The notes: a model not told the origin generated them from the letters alone. Positions 1 through 12,595 are shown, numbered from the stretch's first letter. The stretch is DNA of 64,000 nucleotides from Linnemannia elongata (GCA_036320915.1 JAXBDG010000016.1:1426001-1490000); one strand, 5' to 3'. Numbers and translations: made by a program.

Positions 1-117
1 TGCGCCCAAAATGGGTTCTTTCTCCCTTTGTTTCTTTCCCCTCTTCTGTTTCCCTTTTTGAACCCTATTCCATCCTCCAATTCATCCGCCCTTTTTTCCC
101 TCCCTTTTTTCCTGCTA

Positions 118-1002
118 TCAATGCCTTCTTCCCTCTCTCCCTTGTATCATGTCCCTCGATTCAGGGTGATGCTGCTCATGTATCCTCACCTCATATGAAG
201 AAAAGGCCGGATCGCAGATAGATATACGCAACAGTCGCGTCGAGACCGTGTAGGAAATCCTCTTGATCCAACGCTGGGGCAACTCCAAAGCAGGTCCTCC
301 ACAGGCCAGGCATAGCCATGCGGTGATTGGTCGTCGCGAGGAGGAGAATCTTCGTCGTCTGATTTGTTGTTGTTGTTGCTGTTGTTGTTGTTGCTCCTCC
401 GTTGAGCTGAAAGTGGAGGACCTGCGACGGTGGTGACGAGGGGGACTAGAAGATGGCGACGTGGTAGATACGGTAAAGGCAGTAGAAGATCCTTTGGATG
501 ACGGAGGAGAATCCAAGTAAGATAAGCAGGACGTGGTAGAAGTCGCAGCTGAGACAGACAGAGCAGCAGAAGTAGTCGTGGTTGGAGAAGATCGCAACGA
601 CCGTCGTACTGTTTGATGCAGCATAGTTTCGCCCGATCCACTTGTAGCTGAGAACTCCAATGGTTCAAATACCCTCCCTTCCTCCTCATTCCCACCTTCC
701 ACTTCCTGTTGCTGCTCGAAAATGCAGACACAATAGTCCTTCTCTCGAGTGCTGGTCTTGAGCTGTCGGAAGGAGCCGATCTCTGCTCGGGTGAGATCAA
801 GCTGCGCTAACAGCACTGTCGAATCATTTGTGATCGGTGTCACCATCGCCAACGACCCATCGTCTTTCCTTCCCTCATTCTCTTCCTGAAGAGGATTCAC
901 TGCTTCTGCTCTGGGTGCCATTGCAGTTGATACTTTCATTGTTGGTTCTGCTTTGGTTGCGTTCAGGCCCACGTTGCCCTTCTTGTGCTGGATACTCGAC
1001 AT
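118..1002 (-). CDS. low-complexity hypothetical protein
   Basis: Open frame of 294 codons from an ATG at 1002 to TGA at 118-120. I do not recognise a family. The N-terminal third is of ordinary composition. The middle is rich in Ser and Thr, followed by a basic patch (HHRRR), an 11-residue glutamine run coded by CAA/CAG, and another Arg-rich patch. This looks like a regulatory or nuclear protein, but no domain is visible. Codons after the glutamine run lose the Ser/Thr bias, and a second open frame overlaps there, so the true 3' end may be spliced differently or lie in another frame. A long stretch without genes lies upstream. I am fairly sure a gene is here, and unsure of its end. Confidence 0.5.
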   Translation of the reverse strand: MSSIQHKKGNVGLNATKAEPTMKVSTAMAPRAEAVNPLQEENEGRKDDGSLAMVTPITNDSTVLLAQLDLTRAEIGSFRQLKTSTREKDYCVCIFEQQQEVEGGNEEEGRVFEPLEFSATSGSGETMLHQTVRRSLRSSPTTTTSAALSVSAATSTTSCLSYLDSPPSSKGSSTAFTVSTTSPSSSPPRHHRRRSSTFSSTEEQQQQQQQQQQIRRRRFSSSRRPITAWLCLACGGPALELPQRWIKRISYTVSTRLLRISICDPAFSSYEVRIHEQHHPESRDMIQGREGRRH

Positions 1003-4000
1003 TGTTTCACCCTGTTGGGATACATTGTCAGGAGACAGGGGGATGGTTTGTCATTCAAGATAGTAAGAAAGAGACCATGTCGGACAAATAGATTGGGATC
1101 GATTGGCACAACAACAGACGATATAACGATAGAGATAAAAGTAAAAAAAAATAAAAGGTTAATGGATCAGTTTTTGCGCTCATCCAATTCACTCCCACGC
1201 TCCGATTTTCGTGTTTGTTTCGCTTTTGGTTAGATGCTTTTCACCACCCATTCATTTCTCACCGTGTTCTTAGTACACTTTTGCTCATACCCCTTTTCGT
1301 TTTTCCCTCGCCATCTGATAAATCTATCTCCAACGTGCCCGATCCTTTCTCTCAAAATTACTTCTTCATTTCCCTCACAGAGCAACCTTCTTGTTTGAGA
1401 TCGTTTCTTTTGGTGTATTTTTTTTTACCTCTGTTCGTGGGGAAAGGGGAATAGAGGGTCAAAGAAAAAGGATCAAGGATTCGTACGAAATATAGACTGA
1501 AAGAAAGCAAGCGAAAGTAAGAGGAAGAAGAAGAGGAGACAAAGAGTCATTCAAAAATAAAGGAGTCAACAAAAATGCAAACAGTCAACAAGCGCACGTC
1601 GTTTTCATCTCTCCATAGGCCATTCTCTTTCTGTACCTATTAATTGAATGGATCGAGATCTGGTAGGTAATGACCCATCTTTGGTCAAATAAACAAAAAC
1701 CGGTTCCTCTCTTATGCTGTTCGCACTTTCTTGATACTTTTCTTCTCCATCATCTCCATCTTCGTTGAGCCTCATAGACACCTCCAGGTGAATTGTTAAT
1801 TTTTCACTGCACTGGTTCCACTCCTCCTGTGTGCCATGTTCTATTCCCCCTCAATTCTTTCTTTTCCTCTCGGCCTTACCCATCAACTGGTCTCCGTCAT
1901 ACCGTACAGACTTGTGAATATCAGTATCAAAAAGCGCGGTCATGGTCATGCTCACCACCTTCTCTTACTTTCATATTTTGTTGTCTTTTATTTCCTACTG
2001 TCCTTCTCCGTTCTTTCACTCCTCGAGAAACGTGACAAATAAAAGTAGCAAAAAGTAAGGGTGTGTGAAAAATATCAATGATACTCATTCTCCTCGAATC
2101 CTTCTTGATCCTTTCCTCTTTCTCCCTTCTTTCCCTATCGTTCCTTGCTCGTTCGAAAAATGAAAAGAAAAGAAAAAAAATACTCATTGCAAAAGGGGTG
2201 AAATGAGTTTTCACAAAAATGCAGGTGTATAGACCTCACTCAATTCCCTTTCCTCACACACACAAAGGGGGTATAGGTAAAGAGACTGAGAAAAGGAGGA
2301 GGAAAGAGGGTGAGTGAAAATGATAGAAATAGTATTTTCTCGAGGACCCTCATCCCACTCCACACAAATAAATCGATCGAGCATCGTCGCAGTTCATTCA
2401 TTTTCCCTTCCCCCCTTTTCCTATGTGGTAAATAATTGCCCTCTTCATCTTCTACACACCTCTCTGTGAAACCAAAAAAAGAAACAAACAGGGCCTATGC
2501 AAAGCGCATGCGTGAAATAGTGGTATGTCATCCTACATCCCATACACTCCCCCTCTCCCCCTACGACTCCCACTCCTTGCCTTCCATCTCAGACCCTTTT
2601 CACTTCTCTCTTTCCCCTCCTCCTGAATAAGATTCATTTTGACCATAAGCCCAGAAAAAGAAAAGCGGACTCAATTTTACCTTGTACATGACTGATTGCT
2701 GAAGCATCATCTCACCCATATTGGAGTCGTTGCTTGGTTGGAGTAATGAGCGAGCGTGTTGTGGGAAGAGTGGTAGTCGGGAAAAAAGAAAAAAAGGGAA
2801 CGTGTTTGCGAGAGGCTGTGTGTCCTGTGTTAAATGCTTAAGTTGAGTGAAACTGGTAGATCGAGACAAAGAGGGAGGAAGAGGGACAGAGGGAGAATAT
2901 GGGAGCGAAATAATAAATTGGAAACGCGTCTGTCAGTTGAGATAGGACGGAAAGACAGGTAGACTGACTGATCAGATTTTTTTTCGCGCGCTGAGGGTGA
3001 AACTGTAGTCGTGTTAAGTGATGATCGTCGTTCTTTTTTTATGCACTTGATATGTATGTGTATGAGGGACGAGGTACACCAAGAAGATACGTGGTTGACT
3101 GTGTGGTGAGATGGGGGTGAGGAAAGGTGTGAGTGAGAGAAAGAAAGAGGGAACAATGGAGATTGAGATAAAACAAAAGAAAAGGTGTGTAAGTGCGAGA
3201 GAATTGAGAATTAAAAAAAAAAAAAATAAGGGTGTAGGTGTATTCTGGCGCGAGATGATGAGAGCAAGCGAGCGAGTTCAAAATAAAAGAGAAGAACGGA
3301 GAAGAAGGGGGGTTGCAGAAGTCGAGAAGCGGGAGAGAGGAGAGAGGGGGAAAATATATGTAGAAAAAGTAAGAGGAAGGTGATGAATGAAAATGGGAAT
3401 ACATAGAATAGAAAAGGCTAGAACAAGGGAACGAAGAAATGGGAAGGCAAGGAAAGAAAAGGAGGAAAGGGTCGGTTGAGAGTTGAACAGGATGAACAAC
3501 GACGAACGATTCGAGTGATGTGGACCATGGAATAGAAAAGAACAAACTATGACCTTTTACCTTTCGTTTAGCATACACGTAGTCCCAACTGTTTAATTTT
3601 ATCTGATCTGTTTCCCAGGACACTCTGCAAAGACATGCCTCGTTGCCCCACACTCGCCATGGCTGCCATGTCGGACAAAAGATTAACAACATTGCAGAGG
3701 TTGGAGAATATGATTGCAAGTAGCAATGGTGCATGACATAGCATGAGGCACGGAAGCATTTGGACATGGTCCTTGATAGCAATCATTGCACTTAGCTATG
3801 CCTTGGTGCATATGTCACATTTTCAATAAGCGACAATCCAGCAATGGGTAAACTACATACCTACCTTCCATTCTTCCAGATCTTTCCTTCCCTTTCGAGC
3901 TATACTTAAGTTCAGGCGAAAAGAGGGGTGAGTAATAACGGAGAACAAGAAAACCTAAGTGTATATATCTACAACCATGTCGAGGACAAGGAGAGGCGAA

Positions 4001-5765
4001 CGAGTGAGATCAGAAGGAGAAAGGATGGCGCTCATCAAATCCATTGACTCGTCCACCTTTTTCACAACTGAGAGGCCTTTTCCCTATTGCCTTTTGCCCG
4101 TTCATATTCCAACATTGAGTTGCTATCGAGGACAAGAGAAAAAAGAGCTGTTCTCCTTTCCATGCCCCTTTTCCCCGTTCTTCCTTGTCTATTTCTTAGG
4201 AAGGAAGGCGGTGATGTGCTATGGCAACTATACTTGTTTTCAAGGGGCGAAAAAAATTGTTCGGCTCAATGCTCAATTGGGCCTTTACTCCCTCCTCCTA
4301 GAGGCGACAACAACAACGAGGAAATAGAATAGAAAGGAGAAAAAAGGAGAAGCTGAAAGAGAAATAGAGGGAGTGAAAAGGGTTTGCAAAAGGGAAAGGG
4401 AAAAGGGAGGTGAGAGAGAGAGGAAAAGGATGATAGAGAATTGCCTGCTTCTCTCCCTTGTTCTTTTTTCCCCTGAGCTCTTTCTTTTTTCTCTCTCTCC
4501 TCTCACTCGCTCTCTTGGTTGTTACTCTAATATTGTCTTGTCGTGAAATACAGTTGCTTGGACTTTCTTCTTGTTAAGTAAAAAGGTATGGAACAGATCA
4601 ACCAAGGTCCTCTCTGTTCATGTAAGCAGAGATAAACAACCACCACCTACCCAACCACCCAACCACAATGAAGGGTGTCGATATGTTTACTTCGACGCAA
4701 CAATAAAAGCAGGCTTACTCCTGTGCGCGTTTCCCTCTGAGGGTAACTGTGGCGTGACTGAACAATTTCCACTTGGTTATATTTGCATTTACCTCACAAC
4801 CAAGTAGACAAAGTATACTTATCTTGTATCGACTATCACGCGTTGATAAGGAAAGGAAAGGAAGGATGGCGAAGGAAAGAAAAGTACAAGATCGAGGGAA
4901 GAAAAGGAAGCATAATCTAGTTTTTTTTTTTCGATTACAAACATGCAGGTATACTAAGGAACATACCGAGTCATGAGAAAATACCTCGGAGAGAGGGAAA
5001 GGAGGAGTGATGAAAAACACGCGTGTTGACCACTCATAGTGCGTGCTCTGAAATAATGCGTTTTTTTTTTTTTTTTTTTTTTTTTGATCAGCCAGAGCTT
5101 GAGGAGAGGCACCCTCAAAATGTCTGTTGCCCTACCATTCCTTTGCACGCCTCTCACAACTCGATCCGAGAGTGCCCAAGGCCACTATCACTCTCTTGTC
5201 TATGTTTCCAAGACCTGCGCTTCTATTATCACCACAAGCGAAAGGTAGAACTGAACAGAGGGTAGTCGCCGTTCGAATCGTTTTCTGCCCTATTGCATTT
5301 GGCGCCCACTTATCAGATTCGTTCACCGCAAATGCAAGTCTCACTCATACGATGATTGTCCCAACACCTCTGTACAATCACTTCCATAAACCTCAAAAGA
5401 ATCACACGTTTCCATGTATCTTCTGCCTGTCCAAAGTAACATGAGGCAGAGAAGACCCCCCGTTGACAGATCTCGTCTCTCTTTTTATTTTTATACATCT
5501 CGTCCAGGAACTGTTTTTTTCCTTGCTCCTGGTCTCTGTGATGGACCATAGATCCAAACGCGGAAAAAAGAAAAAGAAAAAAAAAGAAAAAAGGTGGTAG
5601 GTGTTTGCATGTCGTTTTCAAGTAGAGGTCGGCAAAAAAAAAGTGAAAAACGACCTCTGTGGTTGTGAGTTCTCCTTGGATTTCGTTCGCCTGAAATACG
5701 TTCCGCATGTGCGCCTATCTGCCTCGTCCTTGAAAAAAAAAGTGCCCAAATCCACAGTGCATGTT
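1003..5765. other. gene-poor intergenic stretch
   Basis: About 4.8 kb with only short open frames in polypyrimidine or polypurine DNA; none shows a domain, consistent splice sites or codon bias. It lies upstream of the left-end hypothetical gene and downstream of LSM1, both on the minus strand, so it probably holds the promoter and 5' leader of the former. The part at about 3560-3800 is less biased in base composition but shows no recognisable protein or RNA. Confidence 0.6.
5061..5085. repeat. T25 homopolymer
   Basis: A run of 25 T within the gene-poor stretch. Similar A or T runs recur between genes across the window. Confidence 0.95.
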
Positions 5766-6572
5766 TTAATACAACTCGCCAAACTCGGCAACGTCGACAG
5801 AGAAGCCCTGATCGCTCAGCATGCGGTGTTTTGTCTTTTCCCGCTTGACCTTGGCCTCCATTTCCTCTCGCTGGATCTGGAGCACATCCTCGACTGGCAC
5901 CTGGCGCAGCGGTGACTCATCCTCCTTGTCTTCGTCCTATTTCGTTGTAATAACAACAAAAATGTTAATTGGAGTGCTTAAGAGGTATTGGTATGAGAAT
6001 CCTGGAGAAGCCAGAAAAGAGAGGGTAAACGTACGATCTCACCAAGGAGGACGACATTCTCGCCACGGATGATAAAGATGCCACGGGGGATGTCTCCGTA
6101 GGTGTCGGCAACGTATATCCTCTCAATCGTATCCTGAAGCACCAAGTTGGCTATTTTTTGTTGACGTGAAGATAACGATAGTGGTGTTGAAATTAGTTCT
6201 TTGTCCTGTTTGTTCTCCTGCCCAGCATCGTTTGGCTTTCCATGTTGTATATATGAAGATGTGGTTGTTACCGAACTGGTCAAAGGAGCGAAGGATTCCA
6301 ATCAGCTTTCTTCCGTCCCTGAGCACAACCAGCAGCTTCTCTAGGTAGTCGTAATAAGTCAACAAAAATAAAGGCGCGTGTTATTATTGGCGGTAGTTCA
6401 TTGAAATTCATGATGTCTCCTCAAAAAGCAGATCTCTGTGGCGTCAGATGCGCAAGAAGGAGTAAGAAGCAAGGGCGCGAAGAAATAGACGAAATGTTGA
6501 GGACTGATGTTACGTACTGTCAACGCTGTCGACCAGACTGGTCGAGGTGGTGAAGATCTGAAAGCTGTCCAT
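5766..6572 (-). CDS. LSM1: LSm1, U6-type Sm-like protein of the Lsm1-7 decapping complex
   Basis: Four exons: 6572-6518, 6340-6272, 6150-6035 and 5936-5766, giving 136 residues. The joined protein has the Sm1 motif ([16 protein letters not shown], then FDQFANLVL) and the Sm2 motif ([16 protein letters not shown]), plus the acidic and basic C-terminal extension typical of Lsm1. The exon joins restore DKK and FANLVL, which are conserved in the family, so the splice sites are secure. Lsm1 is the subunit that makes the cytoplasmic Lsm1-7 ring, which binds oligoadenylated mRNA 3' ends with Pat1 and promotes decapping; this role is family knowledge. Length is close to that of animal LSM1. All donors are GTACGT or GTAACA. 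The gene is divergent from the penta-EF-hand gene, about 950 bp away. Confidence 0.95.
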
Positions 6573-7520
6573 TGCCTGTGTGTATGATTTGTTTTTGCTG
6601 ATGTTTGCGAGTATGTGTGATCCTTGATGTTGTCGTCCCTAATGCTTGCTTGCTATGTTCGTCTGCGGTGTTTTTTCCAGAAAGCGGGTGTTTAGTTGTA
6701 TGATGAGAGAGTAGTTAAGAAAAGAAGGCGATGATGGAACGAGCGAGATAAACTACGGCCCCTTTGAGCCTCCAGCAGCAAAGCTCGCACAAGTAGCCAG
6801 ACGGGTGACTGCTTATCCTCTAATCTTTCAACCGCGAACAAAAAACGAGGGAGAGGGAGGGAAAGGAATAGACGTGTGTCTTTGGAAACACCACTTAGTT
6901 CTGTGGCAACAAGGACGTCTTCTCTCTCGGGAATGCTTATTCGGGCCAAGTAAACCATTGAGAAACAACAACAACATAACAACTGTGCGTGTCAATAACA
7001 AGCACATATGGAGTATCAAGTGACAATGGTTAGGACACGCTCTTGAGGGATATGTAATTGTTACTTTTCAGTGTCACTCGGGCGCGAGTACAAACAACGA
7101 CGAAGACGACGTCCTTCTCTTCTCCCTCCCCTTCTGTTGTAAAAACAGGCTCCGCGCTGAGAAAAGGAGCAAGTCAGACTGACGGCGTGTTTGTGTGTGT
7201 TTCTTTTTGTTTGTGTACAAGGTCTAAGAAAGGGCTCACTCTTTCGATCTTGCTTCATCTCGCACTTTCTCTCTCTATGTGAGGTGTGGCTGGGGAGATG
7301 AAATGACAGAGATCGTGTGCCATAGCCGTGTGATTTTTCAAAAGTGGTAGGCAGACTCAGACACAGTGGCTCACTCGGATCATTTTTTCTACTCTTTCAC
7401 TTTTTTGCCACCTCTTTTTTTTCTTCTTTCTTCTCCTCTTTCTTCATCAACAACCTTCATTCCCTCTCCCTCTCTCATCCTCCCCTTCTCACTCTTTTTC
7501 CCTTCATCCACATAAACAAC
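6573..7520. other. divergent promoter region, LSM1 and penta-EF-hand gene
   Basis: Noncoding stretch between two divergent genes. Its right third (about 7380-7500) is a pyrimidine-rich leader typical of fungal promoters and contains one TTTTTGCCACC motif. I see no further gene. Confidence 0.6.
7402..7412. promoter_or_regulatory. TTTTTGCCACC motif upstream of the PEF gene
   Basis: This 11-mer lies 109 bp before the ATG at 7521. The same 11-mer occurs twice between RPB2 and the p31comet-like gene. Its reverse complement, GGTGGCAAAAA, contains GGTGGCAAA, the proteasome-associated control element bound by Rpn4 in yeasts. Whether it is functional in this organism is unknown. Confidence 0.3.
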
Positions 7521-9802
7521 ATGTCCTATAACCAAGGATATAACCAAGGATACCAGCAACAAGGCTACGGCCAACAGCAACAGCCCTACGGCCAGCAACA
7601 GGGATATGGTCAGCAGCAGCAGCCTTACGGACAACAACAAGGTTATGGCCAGCAGCAGCAAGGATACGGCCAGCAGCAGGGCTATGGTCAGCAGCAGGGA
7701 TATGCTCAGCAGGGCCAGCAAAACTCGTACCAGCAGCAGCACCAACAGTACCAGCAGCAGCAGCAGCACCCAGGTAACTTTTAGGGAAAGGGGTTGGGGA
7801 GGTAGTAAATCAACGGGGCGGGCAACCGACACGGAACAAACATGACCCTTTGAGAAATAATGAGCAGAGAGAGAGAAGGGCGAAGGCGTACATCGTATGG
7901 GACGAAGTACGGGAGGTGTTTTTTCTGTCTTCTTCTACCATCTTCTACAAAGCAGTGAATAAGGGCTGTCGTTTTTCTTATTGTCATTGCTGTTTGACGA
8001 CGACGCCGCAGCCACATGGACTATACATGAACGCACAGTGATATCTGACAGTAAAACAACTGCATCCTAAACACAGCTATCGGCCGAGGATACGATGTTA
8101 CGAACAATAATGTTTAGCAGCAGCAACAGCAAACAACAACGATACTGGAAACAAATGAGCGCACTATGATGACCAACGACACGTACTAAACACTAACGCC
8201 CACACTTTTCCTCCTTCCCTCTTCGCCGGCCCTTTTTCCGTTTATTGACAACAAAAAAAATAGCCGCACCAAACCAGAGCGCAGAACTTCGCAGGTGGTT
8301 TGATGCCGTCGACGCCGACAGATCGGGACAACTCAGCACCGAGGAGCTCCAGAAAGCCCTCATCAATGGTATGTTTACGTTTGTAGTGTTATTAACACTG
8401 GTGTGCGTGTACTTGTTATTGGCATTTTTGTGAGCGCTGACCAATTGCTCAGTGAGTGCACTCCCAAATAACTCGCCGGCGTCTTTTTCATACACCACAC
8501 TCCCCAACAAAAGAAAGGGCGCAGAACTAAAAAAGGGTATATACCAGAAGAACGAGGATGATCTGCAGGATGCTCAATTGGCAGGATGGAGTAAACGAAG
8601 GAGAGCGAGTGTAATCACTCTTGTTTAACATCAGAAACCTCGCAAGGAGCAGTTAACGACACTACCCTATGACGGCGAGAAAGATGATTCTGTCATTCCT
8701 CAGTCCGCCATCACTCTCACCCTTAGTTGAGACACATGGCTGAAGTGTTTTTCTCCCTTTTGGCTGTTGTTGAGTGTATTCACTATAGCTAACTGACGCC
8801 CCTTCCTCTCTCCTTATTAGGTGACTGGTACGTTCGTGTGGAGAATGACGAGGAAATGATGGATACGCTATTAATAGATCGCGAGTCAGCCAGCTCCCTC
8901 CCAGGAACCGGCCTGGAACACCTCTTTACTCGAACGCGTTCAAATTCACTTTTTTGAAATGAATTACCACACAGGAGTGGAAGAGAGCAAAGGCAGGCAG
9001 GAGGAAAACTCGTAATTTATGTATCCGCTATTAATCTTTGCTGCACCCTCCCTAACGCTTTTAAATGAACAGGACCCCTTTCAACTACGAGACTGTCCGT
9101 CTCATGATGAATATGTTCGACACCGGTACGTCTCTCATCCTCGCTCTCTTCTCATTGTTTGCAACTCTTGCAACGACTGTGCACTTTCATTAACCCTCTC
9201 GTTTCCTCATATCGAATCTACATGGATAATAGACAACTCGGGAATGATCAACTTTGCAGAGTTCTCGGGATTGTGGCAGTACATCGAGGAATGGCGCACC
9301 TGCTTTGCAGCCTTTGACCAGGACAAGTCCGGATCGATCGACTTTAACGAGCTCAGAACCGCCATGCGCTCCTTCCGCTACAACCTTTCTGATGACTTTT
9401 TGCGCCTCCTCATCAAGAAATACGACCGCACCGGTACGTTTTTCCCTGTGGAAGCAGTAGTGTGTCTAATACGTTTTGTTGACTATGATGGCTGACTGAC
9501 AATACTTTTGCGTTTTTTCAACGTGGTGATATAGGCAAGGGCGATGTGTCGTTTGACAACTTTGTGCAGATCGCTGTCACGGTCAAGTCGTTGACTGATG
9601 CCTTTATGCGCATTGACAAGGAGGGCCGCGGCTATGCCACTATCGGTTACGAGCAGGTAACCTATTACTCTGCGTTAAATTCCAGTTTTCTTAATTGGCT
9701 TTGCCTCATGTTTTCAGTTTACTTTTATACTTACACACTTTTTTTTTTTTTATTTTTTTCGTGATCGAAAAGTTTTTGGAGCTCGTTGTCACCAACCGGT
9801 AG
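7521..9802 (+). CDS. penta-EF-hand calcium-binding protein (ALG-2/Pef1 family)
   Basis: Seven exons: 7521-7773, 8264-8368, 8821-8827, 9073-9125, 9233-9433, 9535-9656 and 9773-9802, giving 256 residues. Residues 1-84 are almost only Gly, Tyr and Gln in GYGQQQ-like repeats. The rest holds five EF-hands: DADRSGQLSTEE, DTDNSGMINFAE, DQDKSGSIDFNE, a degenerate DRTGKGDVSFDN, and a last one around DKEGRGYATIG that would serve dimerisation. This is the order and length of ALG-2, sorcin and yeast Pef1, proteins that bind target peptides on membranes when calcium rises. Exon 3 is only 7 nt (GTGACTG); it is needed to read NGDWTPFNYE, conserved in the family. Every junction keeps phase. Gene identity is secure; the exact paralogue is not assigned. 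Confidence 0.93.
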
Positions 9803-10315
9803 ATGCTTTACCTCACGAGAGGAGCAGCAAAAGGATGGACAACCACGGCAATCCCTCCAGAGCATACGGAGGTGTAGTTATCTAGCAACCAGCAACCACA
9901 TATTAAAACTTAACATCTAAATTCAACGAACGACGTTTGGTGCAGTTATACTCGCTGTCATGGCTGTCGTTTTGCCCAAACGGTGGCTACATGGCTCGCG
10001 CATACAAGAAGTCTCGCTTTAAAAATGCAATTTGGGACTGGCAATCATCCAGCACGCCCCCTTTCTTGCTCGCTTTTTAAAAAAGTCAACCTTGAGCTAA
10101 AGTCAACTCCACACTCTTTTCAACATTAACACAAACCAAGTCTAGGACCCTTGCCGTCAGGAATCAGCACACGCATTCTCTACCTCCGAGGACGCAACCA
10201 AACTCATAGCCTAACACCAACCGCCCAACCCACCCGCCCCTTCCTTTTCCTCTGACCTCTCGCCAAGGGGTTCATTGCATTCAACTCATTGAGAAAGAGC
10301 CGCTGTATTACAACA

Positions 10316-10923
10316 ATGGCGCATCCACATTTGCTGGGGCATCGAAAACACCGCCTCTACCGCGGGCATCGAGCCCGGTCCCTCAATATCACTGAGGAGG
10401 AGCTAGTCGAGGTTCGAGGTACATTCAGAGTTCCTTCGCACTAAGCATGCACACAGACTAGGCGTGCGGTCGCTTTGACCACGGGAGGGGTGACGGGGTG
10501 AACCCTTTCACCCTCTCAACACTTGCAATCTCGACCTCTCATATCTTCATTAACACAGACATTCACATCTTTACCATACCCTCTTCTTCCACTCCGTTCC
10601 CCCCTGTCTTTCTCTAAAACGCAAAAAATATAGCCCGCGAAAGGACATTCGACGGCGCGTACTGGCGAACAGCCATGAAATCCTTCTCGATGGGGATGAT
10701 TATCATCCGTCTCTTCACAAAAGCCTTCTACAAGATCGGGATCATCTTTGTCGCTTTCGGGATGGCCATGCTAGGAATTTCGGTGTTGAGGAGGAAGGCT
10801 GCTGGGGATGTATTTGATCAAAGGAAACCGTTTGTGACAAGTGGGTTTTGGGTTGCTGCTACTACAGCTGTTACGACGGTTGCGTATGCTATTATGTTTG
10901 TCATGATTATGGGTTTGAGCTGA
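10316..10923 (+). CDS. DUF202 family small membrane protein
   Basis: Two exons, 10316-10418 and 10634-10923, give 130 residues. After a basic N-terminus the protein reads RARERTF and later W-R-T, the conserved start of DUF202 domains. Hydrophobic segments follow near residues 52-62, 68-85 and 103-128, with a short RRK loop. DUF202 proteins include Vtc1 of the vacuolar polyphosphate polymerase complex, which has a similar length; I infer relation to that family and not the specific function. The ATG sits in CAACAATGG, a good fungal start context. It lies about 510 bp after the PEF gene on the same strand and is convergent with the mL50-like gene; an AATAAA at 11171-11176 could be its polyadenylation signal. 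Confidence 0.72.
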
Positions 10924-11354
10924 GGACGATGGTTGAGATGACGTTTGGGAGGTTCGGGGGTGAAGTGACAAGAACAGGAACATGCGGATCAAATTCTCTC
11001 GCCGCACGGTAGATGTCATGAGACCCGGAATCCGATCAAGGGTACTCTTACTTTCCGCACCGTCTTATCCACGTTACTGAGGACCTGGGCCGAATCGACA
11101 TCAATTCCTCGTCGCGGGGGGGACAGGGCACACTGTTGTTGTATTTTTTTTTCTTGTAACCAATTTGTACAATAAATAACCAATTCTTTTTTATGAATGA
11201 TCTATTTCAATGCCTTTAATGCAAAAACAAAACTTGTTTGATGATATAAAAAAAACACGCTCACAAACAACAAGCGTCCCCTCTTCTCTCTACTTCCAAC
11301 TCCTCCCTTCCCAATCCTGAACATCCCTCTCTACCAGGACTTGAAACTTCTCCT
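10924..11354. other. convergent 3' intergenic region
   Basis: Space between two convergent stop codons. It holds an AATAAATAA stretch at 11171-11179 suitable for 3' end formation of the DUF202 gene and no open frame of note. Confidence 0.5.
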
Positions 11355-12595
11355 TTACAAGAAGCGCTTGTTGGTACGCTGGCGGTCCTCAGCCTTAACA
11401 CCCTTAGCCTTGGCATAAGGAATGAACACCATATTAGGAGGCAAGGAACTCTGGTTCTTTTGGAACCATTCAGCAACAACGTGGCCCTTGGGGTTTTCCG
11501 AAGCGTCCTTGGATGCCGAGGAAAGGGAGAAGAGGGTCGAGTGGATATCTTTGAGGGAGTGGATGGTTGCGATGTCCTTGTTGGGAATCTCGTAGCCGGT
11601 TTGCACTGCGACGGCCTTCATAACCTGTTTGTTTTGAGGTGTTTTTTGTTACGGGTTGGTGTGTGAGTGGTAGTTGGTAAATTCCGTATGAAGATGAAGA
11701 GTTGAGGGGGAAAAGGTCGTATTGGTCCGTCCATAATGTTGAAATAATATCCACGTCCATGTGTGTGTCGAGACCATCGTACAGTAGATAACGGTGAGAA
11801 ATAAGAGTTGAGTTGGTTAGCAAGAACCATTTCTCTACGTGCACATTCACACCACAAAATACAAGCAAAACAATAGGCAGATAAACAAAACACAGAAAAA
11901 GAAAGGAAGACGTGCCTGGAACTTGATCTTGGGGTTGTCGAGTTGGATCTTGTTGAGATAAGTACCGGCGGCGGTGTTGACAAAGGGAGCAGCAGCCGAA
12001 CGGATCGACTCTTCCAGTTCCTCAGCGCTCAACTCCTTGCGCTCGCTCTTCCAGCTATTAGCAGTTTGTATGTACGAAAGATCGGAAGAATGTCCTGGTC
12101 AGTTGATGGTATGCTTTTGGCCAACTTAACAGGCGTTCCTGCGGGGAAGGTTGTAGTCTCTCATTATCCTCTTTGTACGTCTTCCATTGTCCTGACACAT
12201 AAAAACTTGTTCCTGGCAAATAGTAAGTTTTCCTGTGCTCTCCGAGTATCCCTTGTCCATGTTCGTCCTTTGTGTTCCCTTCTCAGCGTTTTGACGGAAC
12301 AAAACATCGAAGTGGGTATTATTTACCTAGGGACGGGAGCCTCTTCCTCCTCAATCTCGACATTCAATTCCTCCTGGGCCTTGGCAACCTGTGCCGGTGA
12401 GCTCTTGACATCTTCCTGTTTCGTCGTCTTGGCGAAGGGGTTAAGTCTTGATAGGAATCCACGTTTCTCCTCTTCGGCGGACAAGGTTGTGGTGTGGAGG
12501 GATGCTGATGCGGAGACTCTGTATGGTGTGAAGGTGGTGGCGGTGCGGAGGGGGACCTTGGTGATCAGGGCGACTAGTGACCGTGTCTGCTGCAT
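11355..12595 (-). CDS. mitochondrial large ribosomal subunit protein mL50-like
   Basis: Three exons: 12595-12327, 12054-11916 and 11624-11355, giving 225 residues. The N-terminus is rich in Arg, Ser and Thr with few acids for about 40 residues, as expected of a mitochondrial presequence. The middle reads LSAEELEESIRSAA, then IQLDNPKIKFQV and TGYEIPN, followed by a region resembling ...IHSLKDIHSTL. This pattern matches the mL50 (MRPL50; yeast Mrpl13-type) domain as I know it. Intron 2 begins with GC, not GT (CAG followed by GCACGT), and ends in CAG; only this choice keeps phase. Product call is probable; the alternative is another poorly conserved mitochondrial protein. Confidence 0.62.

Noticed and set aside
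3039..3782. Open frame of 247 codons on the minus strand
   Set aside because: Mostly Ser, Phe, Leu, Pro and Tyr from polypyrimidine DNA; no domain, no coding bias, several overlapping frames equally open.
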